Of a stretch of DNA of 63,944 nt, positions 27,852-36,887 are shown one piece after another. The stretch's first letter is position 1; every line of letters starts with the position of its first letter. The position numbers and the translations under genes are program-made. This stretch comes from an uncultured Alphaproteobacteria bacterium (GTDB lineage: Bacteria > Pseudomonadota > Alphaproteobacteria > HIMB59): NCBI GenBank assembly GCA_902601865.1, contig CACKOX010000004.1:1-63944 (forward strand), given 5' to 3'. The notes below the pieces were generated by a model that did not search any database, was not told the DNA's origin, and saw only the letters and a list, made by a program, of their open reading frames with translations.

Positions 27852-27924
27852 AAATGTCCCTCCTATTATAATTTTCGTTCTTATTCCAGCATAAAAACTG
27901 AAAGTAAAACTTATTCCTGTAAAC

Positions 27925-27954
27925 ATTATAAAAAAAATTCATCATCTAGATCAA
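27925..27954 (-). promoter_or_regulatory. Sigma-70-type promoter of the ABC importer operon
   Basis: On the minus strand TTGATC (27954-27949) and a perfect TATAAT (27930-27925) are 18 bases apart. The predicted start lies near 27918, giving a leader of about 65 bases ending in the GGAGGG ribosome site. The position directly upstream of the importer operon supports it. Confidence 0.6.
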
Positions 27955-28036
27955 AAATAAAAGTTTTTTGGAATTGATTTCATTTTAAAGCATTATGAAT
28001 ATAGAAAAAAAATTTTAAGAATAAAGAAAAAATTGT

Positions 28037-28045
28037 GTGGATAAC
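28037..28045 (-). promoter_or_regulatory. DnaA box
   Basis: TGTGGATAA, the exact complement of the TTATCCACA consensus that binds DnaA. A second exact copy lies 171 bases away in the same orientation. Confidence 0.5.
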
Positions 28046-28130
28046 TTTTAATTTTAAAGAATAAAAAAAATCAATTTTGTTATTAGTATTACAAAATAAT
28101 ATTTTTTTTTAATAATTTTAATATTTTGTT

Positions 28131-28147
28131 ATGTTATATCAAAACAT
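28131..28147. promoter_or_regulatory. Zur-box-like palindrome (imperfect copy)
   Basis: ATGTTATATCAAAACAT: 7-base arms with one mismatch around a 3-base centre. It differs by one base from the perfect copy at 28293-28309 and resembles the GTTATAnnATAAC operators of alphaproteobacterial Zur. A Fur/Zur-family gene lies adjacent. Confidence 0.5.
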
Positions 28148-28207
28148 TAAAAAAATTATTGCAGTGTATATTTTAAACCTAGATAGTTCAAAATATGAAA
28201 TTATGCT

Positions 28208-28216
28208 TGTGGATAA
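28208..28216 (-). promoter_or_regulatory. DnaA box
   Basis: TGTGGATAA again, preceded by T as in the extended consensus. It lies between the two Zur-box-like palindromes. Confidence 0.5.
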
Positions 28217-28292
28217 AATAAAAAAAATTTTGTTTTTTTTTATTTTTTTCTAAAAAATGTTTTAATTACAATAAATCTTTCTCATACAAATT

Positions 28293-28309
28293 ATGTTATA
28301 TCATAACAT
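28293..28309. promoter_or_regulatory. Zur-box-like palindrome (perfect copy)
   Basis: ATGTTATATCATAACAT: perfect 7-base arms around ATC. It touches the last base of the zur-like gene's stop codon, so it sits at the 3' end of that gene, not at its promoter. Confidence 0.55.
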
Positions 28310-28683
28310 TAACATTTCTTACATTTTGAAATTATCTCAACACTAAAGTTATTAAGGTCAAAATTTTTTAGATCTAAAATGTTATAAGCTAAACTCATCT
28401 TATTTTTATTAATATTAATTTCTTCGTATTCATTACAATTTTTGCACAAAACAATAGTAGAAACCTCATTTTCATTACGGGGTTCACTACTCACAATATA
28501 TTTTTTTGAAACATTAAGTCTTAAAACGAGGTTTTGGTCCAATAAATTTCTAAGTGAACGATAAACTGTTGCAGGCTGTACTCTTTTAATTCTCAAAAAC
28601 TTGTCTAAAACATCGTACGCAGACAAAGGTCTTTTTCTATTATTTTTTAATATCTTTAAAACTATACGGTCGTTGGTCAACAT
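28309..28683 (-). CDS. zur: Fur-family regulator, Zur-like
   Basis: A 124-residue metalloregulator. RPLSAYDVLDKFL and VQPATVYRSLRNLLDQNLV (about 17-55) form the winged-helix DNA-binding domain, and IVLCKNCNEYEEI plus the C-terminal SKCKKC supply two CxxC pairs for structural zinc, as in Zur. The N-terminus begins directly at the DNA-binding domain, about 20 residues shorter than typical Zur and without the first helix and His cluster; a stop lies upstream in frame. The classic regulatory His/Asp residues are sparse, so metal sensing may be altered. No znu transporter genes are adjacent. Confidence 0.78.
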   Translation of the reverse strand: MLTNDRIVLKILKNNRKRPLSAYDVLDKFLRIKRVQPATVYRSLRNLLDQNLVLRLNVSKKYIVSSEPRNENEVSTIVLCKNCNEYEEININKNKMSLAYNILDLKNFDLNNFSVEIISKCKKC

Positions 28684-28789
28684 TTTAGATAAACTAAGTT
28701 TATTTCATTAAAAACTGAAATATTTAATAAATCAGCCTGAATTTGTTAAGTTATAGTTACTTAATGGAGTCTTTTACAGATTAAAAAGA

Positions 28790-30121
28790 TCAGGATTTTT
28801 TAGAGAAAGCTATGGCGTTTTTTTGATTAGTTTCAAGATTTTTAACAGAAAAATCCTTAATTAACTCATGAAAAAGCTTATACCAATTAATTTCTGCTTT
28901 TAGGTGGATAAAAATAGACCCAAGTCCAACTGCAGCTCTATCCATGAATACAAACTCTCTAGGTGGTTTAACTCCACCATATTTTCTCAATTCTTTGTGA
29001 ACTTCTCCAGCAATTTTAGCACCATATATTCCGCTGTCTGAGTCTTGTATTCTTCTAACTTCATTTTTTAAAATAGGGTCATATAAAAAAAGAGCCCATT
29101 TATTTAAAACATTCATAAGCTTGTCATCAATATCTTTAAATCCCCAGGCCTTATAAGCTAGTTTTATTTTTTCGTTATTTTTTTCTTTAAGGGCAAAATA
29201 TAAATCAATCACACCTTTTACGAATTTAGCTGGAAAAATTCTAACACAACCGTAATCAAACAAGTTTATGTTATTATCTTTATTTACAGAGTAATTACCA
29301 AGGTGAGGATCACCATGGATAATTCCATATTTGTAAAATGGAAAGTACCAGGCCATAAATAATTTTTTTGCTAAATCATTTCTCACTTTTTGAGAGGAAT
29401 TTTTGTATTCTATGAGTTTGTTACCATCAAGATACTCCATAATTAATAATCTTTGGGTTGAGAGCTTTTTATGTACTTTAGGAATTTTTATAAAAGTATT
29501 TTTTTTGTGCATGTACTCAAAAATCTTAAGGTGGCGATGTTCAAGTTTATAATCTAATTCTTCTTTTAGCCTTGCCTCAATTTCTTTATAGATTTCTCTT
29601 ATTTGAATAGATTTATTATAACTAGAGTAAATTTTAAAAATTATTTTTAGTTGATTGAGATCTGCAATTACTGCAGAGGACATATCTGGATATTGTAATT
29701 TGCAGGCAACAATCTCATTACCATTTAATTTAGCTTTATGAACTTGACCTAAGGAAGCTGCAAAACTTGCATCTTTTTCAAAATCTATAAAATTTTTCTC
29801 CCAATTTTCACCTAACTCAGCTTTCATTCTCCTTTTAACAAAGACCCATGACATGGGAGGGGCATTAGATTGTAATTCTGCAAGTTTTCTTGCATATTCT
29901 TCGGGGAGTAAATCAGGAATAGTCGCACTTAATTGTGCAACTTTCATTAAAGGGCCTTTTAGATTACCCAATATCTCAGTTATCTGAGCAGCATATTTTT
30001 GATCACTTAAATCAAAATTTAAATACTTTTTTCCAGCAAACTTAGTCGCTAGCGAAGTCATAGATGTAGTTACTTTGGAGTATCTTTTAACTCTGGAAAC
30101 TAAATTGTTATCTTCTTTCAT
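28790..30121 (-). CDS. ABC1/ADCK (UbiB-like) atypical kinase
   Basis: A 443-residue member of the UbiB/ADCK family. LKGPLMKVAQ near 53-62 is the KxGQ motif, FAASLGQVHKA near 135-145 the Ala-rich nucleotide loop, ACKLQYP supplies the Lys, and GIIHGDPHLGNYSVN with INLFDYGCVR (about 270-300) gives catalytic and metal-binding residues. Family members support ubiquinone biosynthesis or lipid homeostasis through an ATPase activity. It lacks the C-terminal membrane helices of true UbiB, so it is an ABC1 paralogue. It is 6 bases after pepF. Confidence 0.88.
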   Translation of the reverse strand: MKEDNNLVSRVKRYSKVTTSMTSLATKFAGKKYLNFDLSDQKYAAQITEILGNLKGPLMKVAQLSATIPDLLPEEYARKLAELQSNAPPMSWVFVKRRMKAELGENWEKNFIDFEKDASFAASLGQVHKAKLNGNEIVACKLQYPDMSSAVIADLNQLKIIFKIYSSYNKSIQIREIYKEIEARLKEELDYKLEHRHLKIFEYMHKKNTFIKIPKVHKKLSTQRLLIMEYLDGNKLIEYKNSSQKVRNDLAKKLFMAWYFPFYKYGIIHGDPHLGNYSVNKDNNINLFDYGCVRIFPAKFVKGVIDLYFALKEKNNEKIKLAYKAWGFKDIDDKLMNVLNKWALFLYDPILKNEVRRIQDSDSGIYGAKIAGEVHKELRKYGGVKPPREFVFMDRAAVGLGSIFIHLKAEINWYKLFHELIKDFSVKNLETNQKNAIAFSKKS

Positions 30122-30127
30122 GATATG

Positions 30128-31879
30128 TTAAATAGCATTTTCAAATTCATCTATTAAACCAGAAATCATTGAAAGACCTTTTTGCCAACTATCTTTTTGT
30201 TTAAGGTCAACGTTAAAGGGTTTAAGCACTTCACTGTAGTGCTTTGAACCGCCGCTTTTTAAAAGATCAATATAACTTTCTTTAAAGTTTGGAAGTCCCT
30301 CATCATAAAGTTGGATTAATATATTAACTAAACAATCTCCAAATGCATAAGCATAGACATAAAAAGGAGTATGGATAAAATGAGGGATATAAGTCCAAAA
30401 ATATTTATATCCATCAGTTAATTCGATATTAGGACCCAGACTCTCAGATTGTGTTTTCATCCAAAAATCACAAAGTTGATCTGATGATAGTTCACCTTTT
30501 TTTCTTTCGTTATGCACTAATTTTTCAAATTCAAAAAATGATATCTGTCTTACAACGGTGTTAATCATGTCTTCTATTTTTGAAGCTAAAAGATATTTTC
30601 TTGCCTCTTGGTCACTATCCTCTAGAAGTGTTCGAAACGTCATCATTTCTCCAAAGACACTTGCGGTTTCGGCGAGTGTAAGGGGTGTGCTTGATAAAAG
30701 TAATCCTTGCTTTGCGGATAAATATTGATGACATCCATGACCAAGCTCATGAGCTAAAGTCATTACATCTCTAGTTTTTCCATGAAAATTTGTCAAAATG
30801 TAAGGATGGATAGAAGGAATAGTAGACGCAGCAAATGCACCTGGTGATTTGCCTGATTTTAACTCTGCATCAATCCAACTGTTTTTAAAAAATAATAATG
30901 CGATGTCTCTAAAACTCTCATCAAAGTTAGCATAAGAGCGAAGTACGATATCTTTAGCCTCTAACCAATTAATCTTTTTATTTGGTGAGTCAGGATATGG
31001 AGCGTTTCTATCCCAATAATTTAATTTCTCTTGATTAAAAAGTTTTGCCTTAATTTTATAATATCGATGAGAAATATTCTTATAATTTGAGGTAACACTT
31101 TGCGTCAATGCTTCAACAACCTCATTTTCGACATTATTTGCTAAATTTCTGGAGTCGATGGGGGAGTTATATTTTCTCCACTTATCATTAGTAATTTTAT
31201 CTTTTGCCAGAGTATTTGTTATAAAAGAAAAAGTTTTTACGTTTGATTTAAAAACATTCTCAATACTTTCAGCAGCCTTTTTTCTGGTTTTTGCATTATG
31301 ATCAGATAATAGGTTTAACGCCTCAGAACTATTTAGCTCCTTATCATCTATTTTAAATTTTAAATCGTTAATTTGTTCTTCAAAAAATCTCACCCATGAA
31401 GAATTAGAGGTTAAATTTTTATCTAAGAAAATCATCTCACTTTTTTCATCAAGTTGATGATGTTTATATCGGCGAATGTTTGTTAACCAATTTTTGTATT
31501 TACCTGCACTTAATAAAAATTTTTCAAATTCCAAGTCATCTGTTGCATTTATTTCATTGGTAAAAAAAATTAAGCTAGATGATATTTCAGTGAGTTTTTC
31601 ATTTATACCTTGGTAAAATTGAACAGTATCTTGATCGTTCATATTTGTTGCATAAATTAAAAAAGCATAGTTTCCGAGCTTGTCTCCGAGCTCATTACCA
31701 TCTTCATATTCTTTTATAATGCTCTCAAGTTTTTGACTTTGAATAATTAATTTTCCTTTATATTTATCGTTAAAGGAAGTTGAAAAATTTTTAAATTTTT
31801 CTATATCTAGCTCTATTTGCTCATCTTTAATAGAAGAGTAAAAATCTCCTAAGTTCCAATTTGGTAATTTGTCAGCCAT
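30128..31879 (-). CDS. pepF: Oligoendopeptidase F (M3 metallopeptidase)
   Basis: A 583-residue cytosolic zinc peptidase. HELGH at 377-381 supplies two zinc ligands and the catalytic Glu, and the third ligand is the Glu in LAETASVFGE near 405. GAFAASTIPSIHPYILTNF before it and the C-terminal YAFGDCLVNIL are typical of the PepF/M3B branch. It degrades short peptides. It is flanked by the ABC1 kinase and DUF1244 genes on the same strand with 6- and 12-base gaps. Confidence 0.94.
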   Translation of the reverse strand: MADKLPNWNLGDFYSSIKDEQIELDIEKFKNFSTSFNDKYKGKLIIQSQKLESIIKEYEDGNELGDKLGNYAFLIYATNMNDQDTVQFYQGINEKLTEISSSLIFFTNEINATDDLEFEKFLLSAGKYKNWLTNIRRYKHHQLDEKSEMIFLDKNLTSNSSWVRFFEEQINDLKFKIDDKELNSSEALNLLSDHNAKTRKKAAESIENVFKSNVKTFSFITNTLAKDKITNDKWRKYNSPIDSRNLANNVENEVVEALTQSVTSNYKNISHRYYKIKAKLFNQEKLNYWDRNAPYPDSPNKKINWLEAKDIVLRSYANFDESFRDIALLFFKNSWIDAELKSGKSPGAFAASTIPSIHPYILTNFHGKTRDVMTLAHELGHGCHQYLSAKQGLLLSSTPLTLAETASVFGEMMTFRTLLEDSDQEARKYLLASKIEDMINTVVRQISFFEFEKLVHNERKKGELSSDQLCDFWMKTQSESLGPNIELTDGYKYFWTYIPHFIHTPFYVYAYAFGDCLVNILIQLYDEGLPNFKESYIDLLKSGGSKHYSEVLKPFNVDLKQKDSWQKGLSMISGLIDEFENAI

Positions 31880-31891
31880 TTAATTTATTGT

Positions 31892-32185
31892 TTATTTTTT
31901 ATTGAATTGTTCTTTTTGTTCTTTTGTTGCCTCTACTTGATATTTGTCTTTCCACTCAGAATAAGACATTCCATAAATAATCTTTCTTGATTCTTCATAG
32001 TCTAGATCATAGTCTTCCTCTTTTGCATATTTTACATACCATTTTGATAGACAGTTTCTGCAAAATCCACTTAGATTCATTAAGTCTATGTTTTGCACAT
32101 CGGTTCTCTCTCTTAAATGGTTAATCAAATGATCAAGCACATTAGCTTTGATTTTGTATTCTTGCTCTTTAGATATTTTACTCAT
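31892..32185 (-). CDS. DUF1244 family protein
   Basis: A 97-residue helical protein matching DUF1244, common in alpha- and gammaproteobacteria. FRHLREHKDVQNIDLMNLAGFCRNCL-type sequence appears here as INHLRERTDVQNIDLMN and LSGFCRNCLSKWY, followed by DYEESRKIIYGMSY. The two Cys in CRNC may bind metal or be redox active. Function unknown. It is the first gene of the run with pepF and the ABC1 kinase. Confidence 0.9.
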   Translation of the reverse strand: MSKISKEQEYKIKANVLDHLINHLRERTDVQNIDLMNLSGFCRNCLSKWYVKYAKEEDYDLDYEESRKIIYGMSYSEWKDKYQVEATKEQKEQFNKK

Positions 32186-32232
32186 GGTATTTTACTAATA
32201 TCATGTTATTTATTAATTTCTAAACAAATCAA

Positions 32233-33669
32233 ATGAAATTAAGAAATCGAAAAGCTAAAATTGTTGCTACTTTAGGACCTGCTTGTGAAACTGAAAAAGC
32301 AATCGAAGAATTATTTTTATCAGGCGCAGATGTATTTCGTCTAAATTTTAGTCATGGCGATCATGAGGATCATAAAAAAAAAGTTAAAATCATACGTGAT
32401 TTAGAAAAAAAACATGACCGCTATATTTGTATATTAGGAGATCTTCAGGGTCCTAAATTCAGAGTTGGTAGGTTTTTAAATGTTAAAGAACAATTAAAGA
32501 AAAACCAAATATTCATATTTGATCAAAATAAAAAAGATGGTGATAGTTCTCGTGTCTACTTACCTCATAAAGAAATTTTTAAATCTATTGCTATTGGACA
32601 AAGGCTTTTAGTAAATGACGGTAAAGTAAGATTAAAAGTAAAATCAAAATCTTCATCTGCAATAAAGTGTGTTGTTACCGACGGTGGCGAAATTTCAAAT
32701 AATAAAGGTTTAAATATACCAGATACAAAACTTGATTTAAAAATTATTACACCAAAAGATAAAAAAGATCTTGAGCTTGCAATTAAGCTTGATGTTGATT
32801 GGATTGCTCTTTCATTTATTCAAACCATTAAAGACTTAGTTACAGCAAAAAAACTCATTCCTGCAAAATTTAAAGTCATGGTTAAAGTAGAAAAACCATC
32901 TGCTATGGAAGAAATTGAGTCGATAACTGAGAATTGTGATGGAATAATGGTAGCAAGAGGAGACTTAGGTGTGGAAACAAATCCTGAAGATGTCCCTATT
33001 CACCAAAGAACAATGGTTGCGGCTTGTAGAAAATATGGAAAGCCATGTATTGTTGCAACTCAAATGCTAGAAAGTATGATTGACTCACCAACACCAACGC
33101 GAGCTGAAGCCTCTGATGTTGCAACAGCGGTATTCCAAGGTGTCGATGCTGTCATGTTGTCTGCAGAGTCAGCAGCAGGTAATTATCCAAAAGAGTCAGT
33201 AGAAATGATGGATAAAATTATAAAGCGAGTTGAGAGTGATCCTAAATATTTAGCTAATATTCAAAACTACAATTTAAATGTAGTAAAGACATCTACTGAG
33301 GCTATTGCAACAGCTGCACTAGAAGTGGCAAATATAGCTGAATGCAATTGTATTGCTACCTTCTCTCAAACAGGAAGATCTGTTTTAAGAGTTGCTAGAA
33401 TGAGACCTGATGTAACTTTAATAGGATTGACAACTAACAGAAAAGTAGCTCGTCAAAATATCTTGACTTGGGGTACTTTTATGGACGTAGTTGATGAGAT
33501 TTCATCATCCTCAGAAATGGTAGATCGCGCATGTAAAATAGCAAAATTAAGAAAAATATTAAAACATGGAGATAAAATAATCATCACCGCGGGTGTTCCT
33601 TTTGGAAAAGTTGGTACAACCAATACTCTTAGAATAGCAAAAATAATTTCTGAGAGTAAATTAACTTAA
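32233..33669 (+). CDS. pyk: Pyruvate kinase
   Basis: A 478-residue glycolytic enzyme making ATP and pyruvate from phosphoenolpyruvate and ADP. KIVATLGPACE (about 9-19), RLNFSHGDHEDH (about 38-49), VKVEKPSAMEEIE (catalytic Lys, about 218-230) and GIMVARGDLGVE (about 237-248) are intact, as is the C-terminal FSQTGRSV domain. Length is normal. The stop overlaps the convergent aminotransferase by 9 bases. Confidence 0.96.
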   Translation: MKLRNRKAKIVATLGPACETEKAIEELFLSGADVFRLNFSHGDHEDHKKKVKIIRDLEKKHDRYICILGDLQGPKFRVGRFLNVKEQLKKNQIFIFDQNKKDGDSSRVYLPHKEIFKSIAIGQRLLVNDGKVRLKVKSKSSSAIKCVVTDGGEISNNKGLNIPDTKLDLKIITPKDKKDLELAIKLDVDWIALSFIQTIKDLVTAKKLIPAKFKVMVKVEKPSAMEEIESITENCDGIMVARGDLGVETNPEDVPIHQRTMVAACRKYGKPCIVATQMLESMIDSPTPTRAEASDVATAVFQGVDAVMLSAESAAGNYPKESVEMMDKIIKRVESDPKYLANIQNYNLNVVKTSTEAIATAALEVANIAECNCIATFSQTGRSVLRVARMRPDVTLIGLTTNRKVARQNILTWGTFMDVVDEISSSSEMVDRACKIAKLRKILKHGDKIIITAGVPFGKVGTTNTLRIAKIISESKLT

Positions 33670-34857
33670 TTTAGCACAAGCTTTTTTAATTCTCTGGCAA
33701 GCATCCTCTAATATTGAATCAGAGGTTGCATAAGAAATTCTAAAAAAACCTTCTAAACCAAAAGCCGAGCCCTGAACTCCAGCAACCCCAACATCTTCAA
33801 GAAGATAATCCATAAAGTCGCCGTCTTTGTAAAGTTTCTTACCTGACTGAGTTGTCTTTCCTAAAACTCCTTTACAAGAAGCAAAAACATAAAAAGCGCC
33901 TTCAGGTGTTCTGCAAGATAATCCTGGTGTTTCATTTAAATGCTTAACCACTAAGTTGCGTCTCCTTAAAAATGACTCATTGTTTGATATGATAAAACTT
34001 TGATCTCCATTCAGTGCTTCCACTGATGCTGCCATTGAAATGGATGCTGTTGAGGATACGTTTTGGGATTGCACTTTGTTCATAGCATTGATGAGATTTG
34101 TTGGACCTGCAGCATAACCCACTCTCCAACCCGTCATACAATAAGACTTAGATAATCCATTCATAGTTAAAGTTCTCTCTTTCAAAAAAGGACAAACCTC
34201 AGCTATTGTTTTAAATTCATTAGCGTCGTATACAATTTTTTCATAAATATCATCAGATAGAATAAAAATATTTTCATATTTTTTAAGAACATCACCTAGG
34301 GCTGTTAATTCCTCTTTAGAGTACATAGATCCAGTGGGGTTGCTTGGGCTATTAAGCATTAACCATTTTGTTTTGGGATTAATATGCTTTTCTAAATCTT
34401 CTGGTGTAATTTTGAAACCATTTTGCTCACCACATTCAACTATCACAGGTTTTCCATCATTTAAAATAACAATATCTGGGTAACTCACCCAATAAGGTGC
34501 AGGAATGATGACTTCATCTCCACTATTAATAGTCGCAGAAAAAGCGTTATAAATTATATGTTTACCCCCTACTCCCACTGTAATATTACCAAGTTCATAA
34601 TCTAAATTATTGTCTCTTTGAAATTTTTTTTGAATTGCAAGCTGTAAGTCTGGGGTACCTTTACCTGGTACATATTTTGTAAAACCATTATTAATTGCCT
34701 CAATAGCAGCTCTTTTTATATGATCTGGGGTATCAAAGTCAGGCTCTCCAGCTGCTAAAACAATTATATCTTTTCCTGCCCTTTTTAACTCCTGTGCCTT
34801 CATATTTGTGGCTATTGTTAAAGAGGGTTTTATGTTATTTACTCTTTTTGAAATCAT
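33661..34857 (-). CDS. aspC: Aspartate/aromatic aminotransferase, class I
   Basis: A 398-residue PLP-dependent aminotransferase of the alphaproteobacterial AspC/AatA type. Diagnostic parts are AAGEPDFDTPDHIKRAA, LNSPSNPTGSMYSKEEL (about 171-187), the PLP-binding Lys in NGLSKSYCMTGWRVGYA (about 235-250) and C-terminal FFRISYATS with the substrate-binding Arg. It converts aspartate and 2-oxoglutarate to oxaloacetate and glutamate; some relatives also act on prephenate or phenylalanine. Confidence 0.92.
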   Translation of the reverse strand: MISKRVNNIKPSLTIATNMKAQELKRAGKDIIVLAAGEPDFDTPDHIKRAAIEAINNGFTKYVPGKGTPDLQLAIQKKFQRDNNLDYELGNITVGVGGKHIIYNAFSATINSGDEVIIPAPYWVSYPDIVILNDGKPVIVECGEQNGFKITPEDLEKHINPKTKWLMLNSPSNPTGSMYSKEELTALGDVLKKYENIFILSDDIYEKIVYDANEFKTIAEVCPFLKERTLTMNGLSKSYCMTGWRVGYAAGPTNLINAMNKVQSQNVSSTASISMAASVEALNGDQSFIISNNESFLRRRNLVVKHLNETPGLSCRTPEGAFYVFASCKGVLGKTTQSGKKLYKDGDFMDYLLEDVGVAGVQGSAFGLEGFFRISYATSDSILEDACQRIKKACAKLS

Positions 34858-34904
34858 TTTTTTTATTTAGTTATCTATAAACTTATTTATAAATTTCTAC
34901 AAGC

Positions 34905-36887
34905 ATGGCATTTAAAATAGTTAGTGAAAATAAACCGAAGGGAGATCAGCCACAGGCGATCAAAAAATTAATTGAAGGTTTAGATAAGAGAAAACAAAGT
35001 CAAGTACTATTGGGTGTAACTGGCTCTGGGAAAACGTTTACAATTGCCAATGTAATTGAAAAATATAATAGGCCTACATTAATTATGGCTCCCAATAAAA
35101 CCCTAGCTGCTCAGCTTTATGAAGAATTAAAAATTTTGTTTCCTAAAAATGCTGTTGAATATTTTGTGAGTTATTATGATTATTATCAACCAGAAGCATA
35201 TGTTCCCCGATCGGATACCTTTATAGAAAAAGAGTCGTCTATTAATGAACAGATAGATCGATTTAGGCACTCTGCCACAAGATCTTTAGTAGAAAGAGAA
35301 GATGTAATTATCGTAGCAAGCGTTTCATGTATTTACGGTATTGGGTCTGTAGACTCTTACTCGAAAATGACCTTAGAAATAAAAAAAGGTCAAAACATTA
35401 ATTTAATGGAGTTCTTAAGAGAATTAGTAGAGTTACAATATAAGAGAAATAATATTGACTTTAGAAGGGGTATGTTTCGTGTAACTGGGGATCGTGTTGA
35501 CATTTTTCCTGCACACTTAGAAGATATTGCTTGGAGAGTAAGTTTTTTTGGAGACGAAGTAGAGGAAATTAAAGAGTTTGATCCGTTGACAGGAGAATTT
35601 ATTCAAAACTTTGAAGAAGTAAAAATTTTTGCAAATAGTCACTATATTACTCCCAAGCCACGATTAGAGAATGCAATTAAAGAGATTAAGAAAGATTTAA
35701 AAATAAGACTAGAGGAATTTGATAAGGAAAAAAAATTATTAGAATTTCAGAGATTAAAAGAAAGAACTAATTTTGATTTAGAAATGATTCAAGCTACTGG
35801 AACTTGTTCAGGAATTGAAAATTATTCTAGATATCTAAGTGGTAGGCAACCTGGCGAGGCACCACCTACCTTATACGAGTTTATCCCAGAAAACGCCCTA
35901 CTGATTATTGATGAGTCTCATGTATCTGTTCCTCAAATAACTGGAATGTATAAAGGTGACAGATCAAGAAAAAAAACACTTTCTGATTATGGTTTCAGAC
36001 TTCCGTCTGCATTAGATAACCGTCCTTTAACTTTTGAAGAGTGGAATATGATGCGACCCCCTACTATTTTTTTATCCGCAACACCAGGTCCTTGGGAGTT
36101 GAATGAAGTTGGAAACAAATACGTTGAGCAAATTATTCGACCAACTGGATTAATTGACCCTGAGTGCGTGATAAAAACAACTGTCAACCAAGTTGAAGAT
36201 TTGATGGGTGAAATACAAACCACTATTAATAATAAAAATAGAGTACTAATTACAACTCTTACCAAAAAAAATGCTGAGGATTTAACAAATTATTTAAAAG
36301 AACATAATTTAAAAGTTGAATATATGCACTCTGATGTTGAAACAATTGACAGAATAAAACTTATTCGCTCTTTGAGAATAGGAGAAATTGATATTTTAAT
36401 TGGTATAAATTTGCTAAGAGAGGGTCTGGATATACCCGAATGTGGTTTGGTAGCTATCCTTGATGCTGATAAAGAAGGATACTTAAGGTCAAAAACAAGT
36501 TTAGTTCAGACCATAGGTCGAGCGGCAAGAAATGTTAATGGCAAAGTGATATTATACGCAGATATTATTACTAAAAGTATCAAAGCAGCTCTAGAAGAGA
36601 CAGAATATAGAAAAACTAAACAGATTGAATTTAATAAAAAAAATAGCATTACACCTCAATCTGTAAAAAGAAATATTGGTGAAATTATTGAAAGCATATA
36701 CGAGAAAGATAGCTATACTGTTGGTACATCTGAAATTGAGAAATTGAGTCCAAATAAGTTTGAGAAACATGTTCAAAAATTAGAGAAAAAAATGTTAACT
36801 GCGGCTGAAAATTTGGATTTTGAGAAAGCTGCAATGTTTAGAGATGAAATTAGAAAACTAAAAAAAGATCAAATGGGTATGAATTGA
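34905..36887 (+). CDS. uvrB: Excinuclease ABC subunit B
   Basis: A 660-residue UvrB. Walker [11 protein letters not shown] (about 38-47), the beta-hairpin [20 protein letters not shown] (about 95-114), DEXD-like [13 protein letters not shown], helicase motif [16 protein letters not shown] and a C-terminal UVR domain ([20 protein letters not shown]) are all present. It verifies DNA damage and recruits UvrC in nucleotide excision repair; uvrC lies at 48638. It overlaps the antiporter gene by 4 bases. Confidence 0.97.
   Translation: MAFKIVSENKPKGDQPQAIKKLIEGLDKRKQSQVLLGVTGSGKTFTIANVIEKYNRPTLIMAPNKTLAAQLYEELKILFPKNAVEYFVSYYDYYQPEAYVPRSDTFIEKESSINEQIDRFRHSATRSLVEREDVIIVASVSCIYGIGSVDSYSKMTLEIKKGQNINLMEFLRELVELQYKRNNIDFRRGMFRVTGDRVDIFPAHLEDIAWRVSFFGDEVEEIKEFDPLTGEFIQNFEEVKIFANSHYITPKPRLENAIKEIKKDLKIRLEEFDKEKKLLEFQRLKERTNFDLEMIQATGTCSGIENYSRYLSGRQPGEAPPTLYEFIPENALLIIDESHVSVPQITGMYKGDRSRKKTLSDYGFRLPSALDNRPLTFEEWNMMRPPTIFLSATPGPWELNEVGNKYVEQIIRPTGLIDPECVIKTTVNQVEDLMGEIQTTINNKNRVLITTLTKKNAEDLTNYLKEHNLKVEYMHSDVETIDRIKLIRSLRIGEIDILIGINLLREGLDIPECGLVAILDADKEGYLRSKTSLVQTIGRAARNVNGKVILYADIITKSIKAALEETEYRKTKQIEFNKKNSITPQSVKRNIGEIIESIYEKDSYTVGTSEIEKLSPNKFEKHVQKLEKKMLTAAENLDFEKAAMFRDEIRKLKKDQMGMN

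Larger units (their letters stand above)
27955..28308. other. Long noncoding gap, candidate replication-origin-like region
   Basis: The only stretch over 300 bases without a gene. It is extremely AT-rich, with runs of A or T up to about ten, and contains two exact DnaA boxes (28037-28045, 28208-28216) in the same orientation and two near-identical 17-base palindromes (28131-28147, 28293-28309). The importer promoter lies beyond its left edge, so the remaining 350 bases are not needed for that gene. I found no ORF over about 10 codons on either strand. An origin is possible; no dnaA, dnaN, parAB, hemE or gidA is in the window to support it. Confidence 0.4.

Noticed and set aside
27852..27926. 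Longer start for the ABC binding protein
   Set aside because: It would add residues before the signal peptide and ignore the strong GGAGGG ribosome site; the predicted -10 also lies at its edge.
28148..28292. Small protein gene between the two Zur-like boxes
   Set aside because: The longest frames are fewer than about ten codons on either strand.
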